Shown here: positions 7,004 to 12,901 of the stretch, piece after piece
Layout of the letters: each line of letters starts with the position of its first letter
Numbering within the stretch: the stretch's first letter is position 1
Source: JAGXLP01 sp042218715
GTDB taxonomy: Bacteria; Bipolaricaulota; Bipolaricaulia; M55B111
Length of the DNA: 12,901 nucleotides
Direction of reading: 5' to 3'
Assembly: GCA_042218715.1 (NCBI GenBank)
Contig: JBDGQU010000103.1
Span: forward strand, 1-12,901
The notes under the pieces: generated by a model
Told to the model about the DNA's origin: nothing
The model's input: only the letters and a program-made list of their open reading frames with translations
Databases searched by the model: none
Made by a program: the position numbers and the translations under genes

Positions 7004-7222
7004 TTGAACGGTGAAGAGCTGGACAAAGAAAAAGTTCTCCGGATAGTCGAGGAATGGGACATTGAAAAAGAACCGGAATATCGTTCCTTTAGATGCGCGA
7101 AATGCAATAAAGTATTAACTAAAGCCTGGCACGTCTGGTTAAATCAAGGAAATTTCAAGTTAGAAGTACACTTCTGTGATGACTGTTACCAGGAACTTAA
7201 GAACAAACCAGAAGAAGGGTAA
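7004..7222 (+). CDS. Small four-cysteine zinc-ribbon-like protein of unknown function
   Basis: The 72-residue acidic and basic protein has no signal peptide or membrane segment. C31-x2-C34 and C58-x2-C61, with 23 residues between the pairs, form a likely single zinc-binding ribbon. H43 and H56 lie nearby. The N-terminal part (GEELDKEKVLRIVEEWDIE) looks helical. I do not recognise the family. The TTG start is supported by a purine-rich SD (AAGGGAAGGGG, 6987-6997) 6 bases upstream, and the gene follows the second permease by only 24 bases. It is therefore probably the last gene of the importer operon. A role as a small regulatory or protein-binding zinc ribbon is possible, but nothing in the sequence ties it to transport. 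Confidence 0.75.
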   Translation: MNGEELDKEKVLRIVEEWDIEKEPEYRSFRCAKCNKVLTKAWHVWLNQGNFKLEVHFCDDCYQELKNKPEEG

Positions 7223-7275
7223 ATTCGTAGCGACACTCGAAGTAAGTTCCAATTTCCCACTAACCGTAGCCGAGA

Positions 7276-7407
7276 ATGCAGATAACAACTAAAAGAGTGA
7301 AAGGGCAGAAGCTTGAAAGACGAGAAGTGGACGTTAAACTAAGAGTGATTGTTACCTGGGTAAGCGGCAAACAGTTTTTGAGACCGGGAAAACCAACCTT
7401 TGGTTGA
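7276..7407 (+). CDS. Possible 43-residue ORF, doubtful
   Basis: An ATG at 7276 opens 43 codons of a basic, unrecognised peptide (MQITTKRVKGQKLERREVDV...) ending in TGA at 7405-7407. An in-frame stop at 7267-7269 rules out a longer N-terminus, and no SD is present. I list it only because it is the longest ATG frame I found in this gap. It is probably chance. Confidence 0.12.
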   Translation: MQITTKRVKGQKLERREVDVKLRVIVTWVSGKQFLRPGKPTFG

Positions 7408-7611
7408 CAAGTGATTTAATTAAAAATAACTCCCCGAGCAAACATGACGGAAATTAGAAAAGTCGTCGGCCCAGGTAGAAGTACAAGAAGGAAATTTCTG
7501 GAGTATTTTACGAAGATACAGTACCCGGGGTGAGATTATCCGGAAAAGCATAGAACGGGAGAAAGAGGGAAAAGATCTCAAGGGACCCGAAACTTGGCCA
7601 ATGTAATCATT

Positions 7612-7617
7612 TATAAC
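7612..7617 (+). promoter_or_regulatory. Likely -10 box (TATAAC) for the beta-barrel gene
   Basis: TATAAC lies about 38 bases before the preferred start codon in the long gap upstream of the barrel gene. The region at -35 has no consensus match. The perfect palindrome TTGGCCAA (7594-7601) lies about 10 bases upstream of it and could be a regulator site. Confidence 0.35.
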
Positions 7618-7649
7618 CTTTTTATCGATTTATCGGGATGAGGTTCCGA

Positions 7650-8951
7650 ATGCACAAGCACAGGCTGGTACTGATCATTTTTTCAATCCTATTGATATGC
7701 CTTTCAATTAAAACCCTGGGTGGCGCCGAGTTCGAAAAGGGGCTTTCAGTAACCTTCGAGGAAAAATTAATTTTTACCCCTCAAAAAGCCAACGATCTCA
7801 TTAACTCCGAGACCTCACTCACGTTGAACGCTTCGATAAGCGGAATAGAGGTGGAGACCAAAACGGACTTCGGTGAAAAGGGCAGCTCAACTGGGTTAAC
7901 TCGCCAGGAGGTAAAACTAGGTTACGCCGCGGAGAAGTTCTCTACAAACCTTAACGCAGTCTTCGATCCCCCAAGCGGCGAATTGAATTATCTGCTCCAG
8001 CAAGTCGAAGTATCCACAGAGACCATAGAACTGTCGAACCGTCTACTGCTTGAGTACGTAAGTGAAGAAAAATCCTATGGGGCCGGCTTTGAGACAAAAC
8101 TTTCAGGATCGACGGGCAAAGGGACAAGACTAAGCGCTGCAATCCGCTTCGGAATGGACAAATACCTCCGCGAAGTCCATGATCCGACGGTGGAAGGTAG
8201 CGGATATTACATAATCACCGATGGGGAAATTGGTCCTTCCGAATTTCCCTTTGGATCAGCCCTGATAGAAATATCAAACGTCGGTATAGGGTCATGTACT
8301 ATTGCCAATAGAACCAAATTCCTGAGAGGGAAGGGCCTTTTATTTTCCGGCTTTAGTTTTGACCTCATAGATCAAGGACCCTGGAAAACTCGGAGTTACG
8401 TCTACTTTACTGACGAAGAGAACACGGTTACATTGGTCCCTACTTTACAGTTCGGAGAGGATGCCTGGACCGTGGTAGCTGATTTCGGGGGGAAGCTGGA
8501 AGGTAAGGACTCGACCCTGGATAAACTGGTAATTCGGGGGGTAAAGTTTAGCAATGTATCCATCGGAGGGCTGAAATTATCGGGAACCACCGCTCTAGGG
8601 GGAAAGATGAAAAAAGAAAAAGGGGCAGACCAGCTAGATCTGCGCGCCGAGGATTACAAGCTGACCCGCTCGTTTGACGAAATAGCCCGGGACTATTTGT
8701 ACGAGGAAGTCGACTGGGGCAGCGTTTTAACCCTGGAATTCGAGAACTCCGGTGAGGAAAAACTAGAGCGGTATTTAGCCCTGGACTGGTACTTTAAAAG
8801 CGGTAAAACGGGGAATTTCTTTAACGTAAATACGTTTAATGCCTTTGTTGACTGGGAAATTAATCAAACCCTTGGGCTCGGCACAGGTATTTCCATTAAC
8901 ACTACTAGCGGACTAGAGAAAATGTTTGTTGATATGACCTACGATTTTTAG
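7650..8951 (+). CDS. Exported beta-barrel-like protein, putative outer-membrane protein
   Basis: About 433 residues. The N-terminus is a Sec signal peptide (basic MHKHR, then an Ile/Leu-rich core, likely cleavage at GGA|EF). The rest is rich in short alternating polar and hydrophobic stretches separated by Gly, Asn and Asp turns, for example the segments around LLLEYVSEE, GAGFETKLSG, TRLSAAIRFG, RSYVYFTDEEN and LALDWYFKSG. It ends in VDMTYDF with a terminal Phe, the classic C-terminal signal of outer-membrane barrels. No enzyme motif is visible. The start at 7650 is preferred because TGAGG (7639-7643) stands 6 bases before it. An in-frame ATG at 7638 would add four residues but has no SD. Function is unknown; pore, surface-layer or adhesion roles are all open. 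Confidence 0.7.
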   Translation: MHKHRLVLIIFSILLICLSIKTLGGAEFEKGLSVTFEEKLIFTPQKANDLINSETSLTLNASISGIEVETKTDFGEKGSSTGLTRQEVKLGYAAEKFSTNLNAVFDPPSGELNYLLQQVEVSTETIELSNRLLLEYVSEEKSYGAGFETKLSGSTGKGTRLSAAIRFGMDKYLREVHDPTVEGSGYYIITDGEIGPSEFPFGSALIEISNVGIGSCTIANRTKFLRGKGLLFSGFSFDLIDQGPWKTRSYVYFTDEENTVTLVPTLQFGEDAWTVVADFGGKLEGKDSTLDKLVIRGVKFSNVSIGGLKLSGTTALGGKMKKEKGADQLDLRAEDYKLTRSFDEIARDYLYEEVDWGSVLTLEFENSGEEKLERYLALDWYFKSGKTGNFFNVNTFNAFVDWEINQTLGLGTGISINTTSGLEKMFVDMTYDF

Positions 8952-8991
8952 TATTTAAATCGCCTGGGTATATATCATAGTAGTTGAGAGG

Positions 8992-10494
8992 TCAGTTATT
9001 CCTGGGTTCGAGCAGGAAGTCCAGGCCTTTTTCATCCTCTTTGACCTCTATCTCTACCCCGGACACCGGAACTTCCGACTCTTCAAAAGGTATTTTACTT
9101 CGAGTGGTGCTTACGGGAAAAACTTCAGTCCTTGCGTCGGTAGGGTGAGGCTCCAAGGGCGTGTTTTCCAGGTTCTTCAACTTTCCTTTTTCGTTCAGGA
9201 CCATCATAATTCCGGCGGTATCGGCTTCGTTCTTGGTACTCATTCCCCCTTGAATGATCAGATTGCCGTCTTTTAGCACCTTGACCCCGCCGTGCGAACT
9301 CGACCCGGGTTTCCCGTAAGTTCTTTCCCACTGAATTGTGCCGTTCTCGTCCAACTTCATCAGCCAAATCCGTAAGACCTTCCGCGTGCCGCCGAAGGAG
9401 TCCGTGGTCCCTGCAAAGACGTAACCTCCGTCCGGTGTTTCTTGTATATTGACCGGAAGGTCGGACCCTCTGCCCCCATAAGACTTATGCCACTCTATCT
9501 CCCCATTCTCGTCCAGCTTCATGATCCAAACTTCAGCGTTAAACCCACCTTCAGCCGCAATTTGATTCAACCCGGTCACGATAAGCCCCCCGTCACTGGT
9601 GACATCAAAAGAGGTCCCGGCTTCCTTTTGCCCAATTTTTCTTGAAGAAGAGGAGCCGACTTCGGTTTGCCCCGCAAACGTTTTCTGCCAAATTGCTTCA
9701 CCTTTTGGGTCAAACTTTACTACCCAGGTTTTAGGCTGGGGCTTTTCCCCGTGAGGTAATGCCATACCAACAGCGAAGTAGTTACCATCCTCCGCTCGAT
9801 CGATCGACATGAAGCTGTAGATTCCGTCAGCGCCGTACTTCTTCTGCCACTCCACTTTTCCTCCCTTGCTTATTTTAACCAGGATGCCATAACCGCTGGG
9901 CTTGAATTCCGTTTCAGTATTTCCAAACTCCAGCTCCCTTTCAGGCATGTAAAACCCAGCGGCAAGGTAGCCACCGTCGTGGGCCCGGATTAGGTGGGAA
10001 AAATCACAGTTAAACGGCACCTTGGGCCGGGAGGGGTCGTAGTCTTCCAGACTCTTCCCGAACTGGAGGCTCCAATCGATTTCTCCTCCCTGGTCGCCCC
10101 TGGCTACCAGGGCGTTCGCGCGGTTAAAGTTTCCCGGAGTGGTTAGATGACCGGTAAACAGAAAGCCTCCATCCTTCCCGAAGACGATAGATCTGATCTC
10201 GGACTGAAATTCGGTCCTGTACAGCTTCTTCCAGATTAACTCTCCCCACTTCGTCGTCTCCATTATCCACATCAGGCGTTTCTCGCCCTCGGTACTTTTC
10301 ACAGGGCCCCCTCCGATAAGATAACCCCGGGCATTCAGATTTACGACGGGACCAATAGTCTGACTTCCTTTGCCCCGGTAGATTCCCACCCACTTCGGTC
10401 TCGACCCCGAAGCCGAGCGGTTGACGACTGCCGTACTCGAAACCACCAGACCAAAAACCACCAATAGACAGAACACATGACTCAATTTTTTCAA
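8992..10494 (-). CDS. Exported seven-bladed beta-propeller protein
   Basis: This roughly 500-residue protein begins MKKLSHVF followed by a hydrophobic core ending near SSTA, a Sec signal peptide without a lipobox. Seven repeats follow, each with a DGGYLxxGx-type strand (RGYLIGGG, DGGFLFTGH, DGGYLAAGF, DGNYFAVGM, DGGLIVTGL, DGGYVFAGT, DGNLIIQGG) and a W-x3-Y/F strand of the form EWxKxYG. The first W-strand (KWVGIYR) precedes the first blade, as expected for velcro closure of a seven-bladed propeller. A charged tail of about 75 residues follows. On the minus strand the preferred TTG (10492-10494) lies 6 bases after AAAGGTGGTG (10501-10510), nine of ten bases matching the ideal SD. In-frame GTGs at 10504-10506 and 10501-10503 overlap that SD, so they are less likely. 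Ligand or partner is unknown. It converges on the barrel gene. Confidence 0.85.
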   Translation of the reverse strand: MKKLSHVFCLLVVFGLVVSSTAVVNRSASGSRPKWVGIYRGKGSQTIGPVVNLNARGYLIGGGPVKSTEGEKRLMWIMETTKWGELIWKKLYRTEFQSEIRSIVFGKDGGFLFTGHLTTPGNFNRANALVARGDQGGEIDWSLQFGKSLEDYDPSRPKVPFNCDFSHLIRAHDGGYLAAGFYMPERELEFGNTETEFKPSGYGILVKISKGGKVEWQKKYGADGIYSFMSIDRAEDGNYFAVGMALPHGEKPQPKTWVVKFDPKGEAIWQKTFAGQTEVGSSSSRKIGQKEAGTSFDVTSDGGLIVTGLNQIAAEGGFNAEVWIMKLDENGEIEWHKSYGGRGSDLPVNIQETPDGGYVFAGTTDSFGGTRKVLRIWLMKLDENGTIQWERTYGKPGSSSHGGVKVLKDGNLIIQGGMSTKNEADTAGIMMVLNEKGKLKNLENTPLEPHPTDARTEVFPVSTTRSKIPFEESEVPVSGVEIEVKEDEKGLDFLLEPRNN

Positions 10495-10568
10495 TTGGGT
10501 CACCACCTTTAAAATCCATGCGCCGAAAAAACTCGCGGGACAAAATAGACCCTATCAAGCCCACTCGC

Positions 10569-10574
10569 ATTATA
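10569..10574 (-). promoter_or_regulatory. -10 box (TATAAT, minus strand) for the propeller gene
   Basis: Read on the minus strand, TATAAT lies about 60 bases upstream of the SD of the propeller gene, leaving a leader of roughly 70 bases to the start codon. The -35 region is AT-rich with only a weak match. A strong -10 in the right place makes this the best promoter candidate for this single-gene unit. Confidence 0.45.
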
Positions 10575-10796
10575 GAATAAATGAAAAATAATCGAAATAG
10601 CTATTACCTAAACCCTGGTTGGACCAAATAAAACCGATTTATTAAGCCCTCAGAGCGTAGGTTATTATCTGTTGATAGGATATTACAGCACATAAAGAAA
10701 TTAACCCAATTACAGGGGGGTCGGGGGTTACGTTGGGTTGGAACTGAACTTTCCGAAGCTTTTGTTAAATTGTTATTTTTGCTAAAATTCCTGATT

Positions 10797-10949
10797 GTGC
10801 GAGAGAAATGCGTGTTTTTAGCATTGGGTTTTGCTTCCGGCGTTTTGGTGCCTCCGGTTTCCCCAGTCGTTGCGAAAACCCATGTAAGTATACAAACCTT
10901 GAAAGATAGTCCAGAACTGGATAGGATGGAAGTGGTGTTGATAGGCTAA
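10797..10949 (+). pseudogene. Possible N-terminal remnant of a secreted protein (50 codons)
   Basis: From a GTG at 10797 the frame encodes MREKCVFLALGFASGVLV, then VPPVSPVVAKTHV, and ends ELDRMEVVLIG before TAA. The first 27 residues have the layout of a Sec signal peptide (charged start, hydrophobic core, VVA|K). The rest looks like the beginning of a folded exported domain. The frame is also open upstream to 10632 without ATG. No SD precedes the GTG, and nothing resembling a continuation follows the stop. It could be a truncated gene, a very small secreted peptide, or chance. The overlap with inverted repeats weakens the coding case. Confidence 0.3.
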
Positions 10950-10955
10950 GGTTTG
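10825..10955 (+). repeat. Two adjacent 8-base inverted repeats in the exporter leader region
   Basis: TGGGTTTT (10825-10832) pairs perfectly with AAAACCCA (10875-10882), with GC on the inner side continuing past one bulged base. CAAACCTT (10893-10900) pairs perfectly with AAGGTTTG (10948-10955). Both lie on the transcript strand of the exporter genes if transcription begins before 10825. The loops are long (42 and 47 bases), so the pairing needs comparative support. Confidence 0.35.
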
Positions 10956-10976
10956 TTTCCTTAATTCTTACCCGGG

Positions 10977-11014
10977 CAAAGTTCTGAAGTCGGTCCGGGG
11001 GACTTGCTACTTTG
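10977..11014 (+). promoter_or_regulatory. Two-tier hairpin immediately upstream of the ABC exporter gene
   Basis: CAAAGT (10977-10982) pairs with ACTTTG (11009-11014). Inside it AAGTC (10987-10991) pairs with GACTT (11001-11005), with a 4-by-3 internal loop and a 9-base G-rich apical loop. An alternative inner pairing, GTCC with GGAC, also exists. The hairpin ends about 26 bases before the SD. No T-run follows, so it is not a terminator. It may be a regulatory leader element or a DNA-level site for a regulator. Confidence 0.4.
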
Positions 11015-11049
11015 TGACTGTTTGAAAAGACTGCAATAAGAGGAGAAAA

Positions 11050-11970
11050 ATGGAAGCAATTAAAACTGAGAACCTGACGAAGAGATACAAGAATGTGTTG
11101 GCACTGTCGGATGTAAATATTACAGTAAATGAAGGGGAAGTTTACGGTTTTTTAGGTCCGAACGGAGCAGGTAAGACCACGACTATAAGGTTGATACTGG
11201 ACCTTATCACGCCGACTCGGGGGAAGGCATATCTTTTCGGAAATCCCGTCGAACATGGCGTGAAAGATATTTTGCCGAAAGTTGGTTCGGTACTGGGTGA
11301 ACCTTCGTATTATCCTCACCTCTCTGGAAGGGAAAACCTGGAACTTTTCAGGAATCTTCTCCCAGGTGACGGTTATATTTCGGTTGAGGAAGGTCTTGAC
11401 TTAGTTGATCTAAAGGAAAAAGCCGACCTAAAGTTCAGCAATTTTTCCGCGGGTATGAGGAGAAGGCTGGCACTTGCTTCGGCTTATATAAAAGACCCTG
11501 ACCTGTACATACTCGATGAACCCACAAACGGACTGGATCCTCAGGGTAGGGTAGAAGTTAGGGAGATGGTCAAACAACTGGGGAAAGAAGGAAAAACCAT
11601 TTTCTTATCCAGTCATCTATTGAACGAAGTTCAACAGGTCTGTTCCAGGGTAGGGGTTCTCAAGGACGGCGAACTCATAGATGAGAGTCCAGTTTCCGAA
11701 CTCGTTGAAGGAGGCACTGGAGTAATTGTAACTACGGACGAAGATAACATGGAAAAGGTAAAGGAAGTTCTACTGGAATTCGATTACGTAGAAAGTGTCG
11801 AAGTAAATGGAGGAAAAGCATTCGTAGATTGCCCTGTTGAAAGAAGTTCCGAGGTACTAAGCGCCCTTGCGGGGGAAGGAATTGAAATACAGGAGATCAA
11901 AAAGAAGAAACGCTCTCTCGAAGACGTGTTTATCGAGCTTACCGGTGAAAAGGAGGTCGATGATGCGTAG
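11050..11970 (+). CDS. ABC exporter ATP-binding protein (BcrA/DrrA-like)
   Basis: The 306-residue cytoplasmic ATPase powers the membrane protein encoded next. Walker A is GPNGAGKT (36-43). The Q-loop position carries E84 in VLGEPSYYPHL, a substitution common in bacitracin-type ABC-2 ATPases. The signature is FSAGM (132-136). Walker B is LYILDE (152-157), followed by GLDP (161-164) and the switch His H189 in SSHLL. A C-terminal extension of about 90 residues (from about 215) is typical of DrrA/BcrA-like proteins and may regulate or dimerise. GAGGAG with a 4-base A spacer supports the ATG. Its 3' end contains the SD of the permease gene, and the two genes overlap by 8 bases. The exported substrate is unknown; a drug, peptide antibiotic or lipid is usual for the family. 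Confidence 0.93.
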   Translation: MEAIKTENLTKRYKNVLALSDVNITVNEGEVYGFLGPNGAGKTTTIRLILDLITPTRGKAYLFGNPVEHGVKDILPKVGSVLGEPSYYPHLSGRENLELFRNLLPGDGYISVEEGLDLVDLKEKADLKFSNFSAGMRRRLALASAYIKDPDLYILDEPTNGLDPQGRVEVREMVKQLGKEGKTIFLSSHLLNEVQQVCSRVGVLKDGELIDESPVSELVEGGTGVIVTTDEDNMEKVKEVLLEFDYVESVEVNGGKAFVDCPVERSSEVLSALAGEGIEIQEIKKKKRSLEDVFIELTGEKEVDDA

Positions 11971-12775
11971 TCTGTTAAACGCTGAACTTAAGGTATTACG
12001 AAAAAGAAAAGCTACCTGGGTTGTATTAGGAGTTCTCCTGATTTTCCTTGCCCTGGGATATTACATGATATATTTCTTCTCGGATATACAGTTCCCTAAA
12101 GAGTTCCTCCTTCCGGCGAAGGCCATGCAGTACACGATCTTACAGCTGGGAGACAATGGCGTTTACCTTGCTGCTATATTCGGAGGACTGTTCTTTGGCT
12201 CCCCTTTTTCCTGGCGAACGTACGAAACCAGGTTGGTCCAGGCACAAAGCCGAGACTGGATTTTCGGAAGTAAACTAGTTGCAAATTTGTTGACGCTCGC
12301 AACCTGGCTTGCAGTGGGTCTTGCTTTCGGTCATGCAATTAGCTTTTCGCTGGGGTTCCTTGAGGGTAATATTGCGTATTCCACGCCCGGAATCTGGTTG
12401 GTACTCAGAGCCACGTTGCTGGTTCTTGTGGTCTGGTTTACGTGGTTTATGCTTGCGGGAGTAATTACGGTATGGTCCAAAAGTACTGCAATGGGCATCG
12501 GGCTGTCCCTGGCCTACTACTTTCTCGAGAGCATAATATTCAATATTCCCGGTTTTCGGAGCATAATCGAGGGCTATTCTCATTTCTTTCTCTATCAGGC
12601 GTCTTCCGGAATGATCAGGCAACTATTTCCCGGAGGTAGTCCTTATTCGAACGCTCCGCTTCAGAACCTTTCCGCTTCAATTCAGGGACTCATACCTGTT
12701 ATTTTCGGGTACCTTATTGGATTTATAGTGCTGGGATGGTGGAGATTCCGAACAATGGAGATAGCAGAACATTAA
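11963..12775 (+). CDS. ABC-2 type exporter permease
   Basis: The 270-residue membrane protein is the partner of the preceding ATPase. A basic N-terminus (LLNAELKVLRKRKATW) leads into the first hydrophobic segment. Further segments lie around DNGVYLAAIFGGLFFG, LLTLATWLAVGLAFG, LRATLLVLVVWFTWFMLAGV, TAMGIGLSLAYYFLESII and GLIPVIFGYLIGFIVLGW, six in all, as in ABC-2 permeases. RTYETRLVQAQSRDWIFGSKL after the second segment resembles the cytoplasmic coupling region R-x-E...R. The ATG at 11963 is chosen because AAAGGAGGT (11949-11957 region) stands 5-6 bases before it. The ATG at 11960 is too close. A longer in-frame extension upstream lies inside the ATPase gene and is not used. The 8-base overlap implies coupled translation. 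Confidence 0.9.
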   Translation: MRSLLNAELKVLRKRKATWVVLGVLLIFLALGYYMIYFFSDIQFPKEFLLPAKAMQYTILQLGDNGVYLAAIFGGLFFGSPFSWRTYETRLVQAQSRDWIFGSKLVANLLTLATWLAVGLAFGHAISFSLGFLEGNIAYSTPGIWLVLRATLLVLVVWFTWFMLAGVITVWSKSTAMGIGLSLAYYFLESIIFNIPGFRSIIEGYSHFFLYQASSGMIRQLFPGGSPYSNAPLQNLSASIQGLIPVIFGYLIGFIVLGWWRFRTMEIAEH

Positions 12776-12828
12776 GAAATCCCGGTTTTACCAATAAAAT
12801 ACTTTACCACCCGACTCTATAACTATAT

Positions 12829-12858
12829 TGCTATAATGGCCTTATATTAATTTATAAT
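12829..12858 (+). promoter_or_regulatory. Extended -10 promoter facing right
   Basis: TGCTATAAT (12829-12837) is a perfect extended -10 element in the AT-rich DNA after the exporter operon. A second TATAAT lies at 12853-12858, two helical turns downstream. No good -35 is present, which extended -10 promoters can tolerate. It would drive a gene beyond the right edge. The remaining bases to 12901 contain no gene I can support. Confidence 0.4.
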
Positions 12859-12901
12859 TACTCTACCAAGTCAGATTATGATTGTTTTGTACTATTAAGT
12901 T

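Larger units (their letters stand above)
7223..7637. other. Long intergenic region, mostly without recognisable content
   Basis: About 415 bases separate the four-cysteine gene from the beta-barrel gene. I see no RNA gene, repeat array or good terminator. A consensus -35 TTGACA (7404-7409) has no matching -10 at 16-18 bases. AACCAA-CCT-TTGGTT makes a small hairpin just before it. Open frames of 43, 29 and 33 codons occur with no SD; the last two lie in one frame separated by a single stop. A decayed gene is possible but not demonstrable. Confidence 0.5.
10507..11049. other. Divergent intergenic region between propeller and ABC exporter genes
   Basis: These 543 bases lie between divergently transcribed genes. 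They hold the minus-strand promoter, a G-rich stretch at 10715-10740 (runs of 6, 5, 3 and 2 G), a short open frame (10797-10949) and three consecutive inverted repeats (10825-11014). I see no tRNA, transposon end or CRISPR repeat. Confidence 0.6.

Noticed and set aside
7404..7432. TTGACA as a full promoter in the long gap
   Set aside because: No acceptable -10 box occurs at 16-18 bases; TAACTC and ATAACT are poor matches.
8942..8962. CGATTT/AAATCG inverted repeat between the convergent genes as a bidirectional terminator
   Set aside because: The stem is short and AT-rich and overlaps the barrel stop codon; it is too weak to call.
9442..9645. 67-codon + frame inside the propeller gene
   Set aside because: It is antisense to well-formed propeller repeats and has no SD.
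10124..10570. 148-codon minus-strand frame spanning the start of the propeller gene
   Set aside because: It is out of frame with the seven-repeat propeller. Although it starts with ATG, most of it lies within that gene.
11867..11962. Upstream extension of the permease gene within the ATPase gene
   Set aside because: The extension overlaps the conserved end of the ATPase, and a strong SD points to the ATG at 11963.
1..12901. tRNA, CRISPR, transposon or phage features
   Set aside because: I saw no T-loop with acceptor pairing, no spaced identical repeats, no transposase or integrase motifs and no terminal inverted repeats with target duplications.

Overview
The window reads as a chromosomal segment of a diderm, probably anaerobic and uncultured bacterium. 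Arg codons AGA/AGG and Ile codon ATA are common, base composition is moderate, and several genes start with TTG behind good Shine-Dalgarno (SD) sequences. A non-lipidated sugar-binding protein and a likely outer-membrane beta-barrel ending in Phe argue for a periplasm. No rRNA, tRNA or marker gene is present, so I do not assign a phylum. The inositol-kinase-like protein recalls Thermotoga and Thermococcus enzymes, but that may reflect gene transfer.

Positions 1-7222 look like the end of a carbohydrate-use locus, all on the + strand. It holds the tail of a URO-D/corrinoid-methyltransferase-type protein, xylulokinase (xylB), a PfkB kinase resembling myo-inositol 3-kinases, a GntR/FCD repressor, and a CUT1 ABC importer (binding protein plus two permeases, no ATPase). 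A 72-residue four-cysteine protein follows directly. The likely logic is sugar or polyol import, phosphorylation by one or both kinases, and control by the GntR protein through palindromes near the promoters. The binding-protein gene is separated from the permease genes by a strong hairpin, which fits the usual excess of binding protein over permease.

Positions 7223-7649 are a long non-coding gap. After it come two convergent genes for exported proteins: a beta-barrel-like protein on + and a seven-bladed beta-propeller protein on -. Their stop codons are about 40 bases apart.

Positions 10507-11049 are a second long gap. It holds a -10 box for the propeller gene, a short open frame that could be the remnant of a secreted protein, and three successive inverted repeats. 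These lead into a two-gene ABC-2 exporter (ATPase and permease overlapping by 8 bases). The window ends in AT-rich DNA with an extended -10 promoter facing out of the window.

I see no mobile element, CRISPR array or clear new defence system. The more interesting points are the kinase pairing and its regulation, the small Cys4 protein in the transport operon, the exported propeller/barrel pair, and the structured leader before the exporter.
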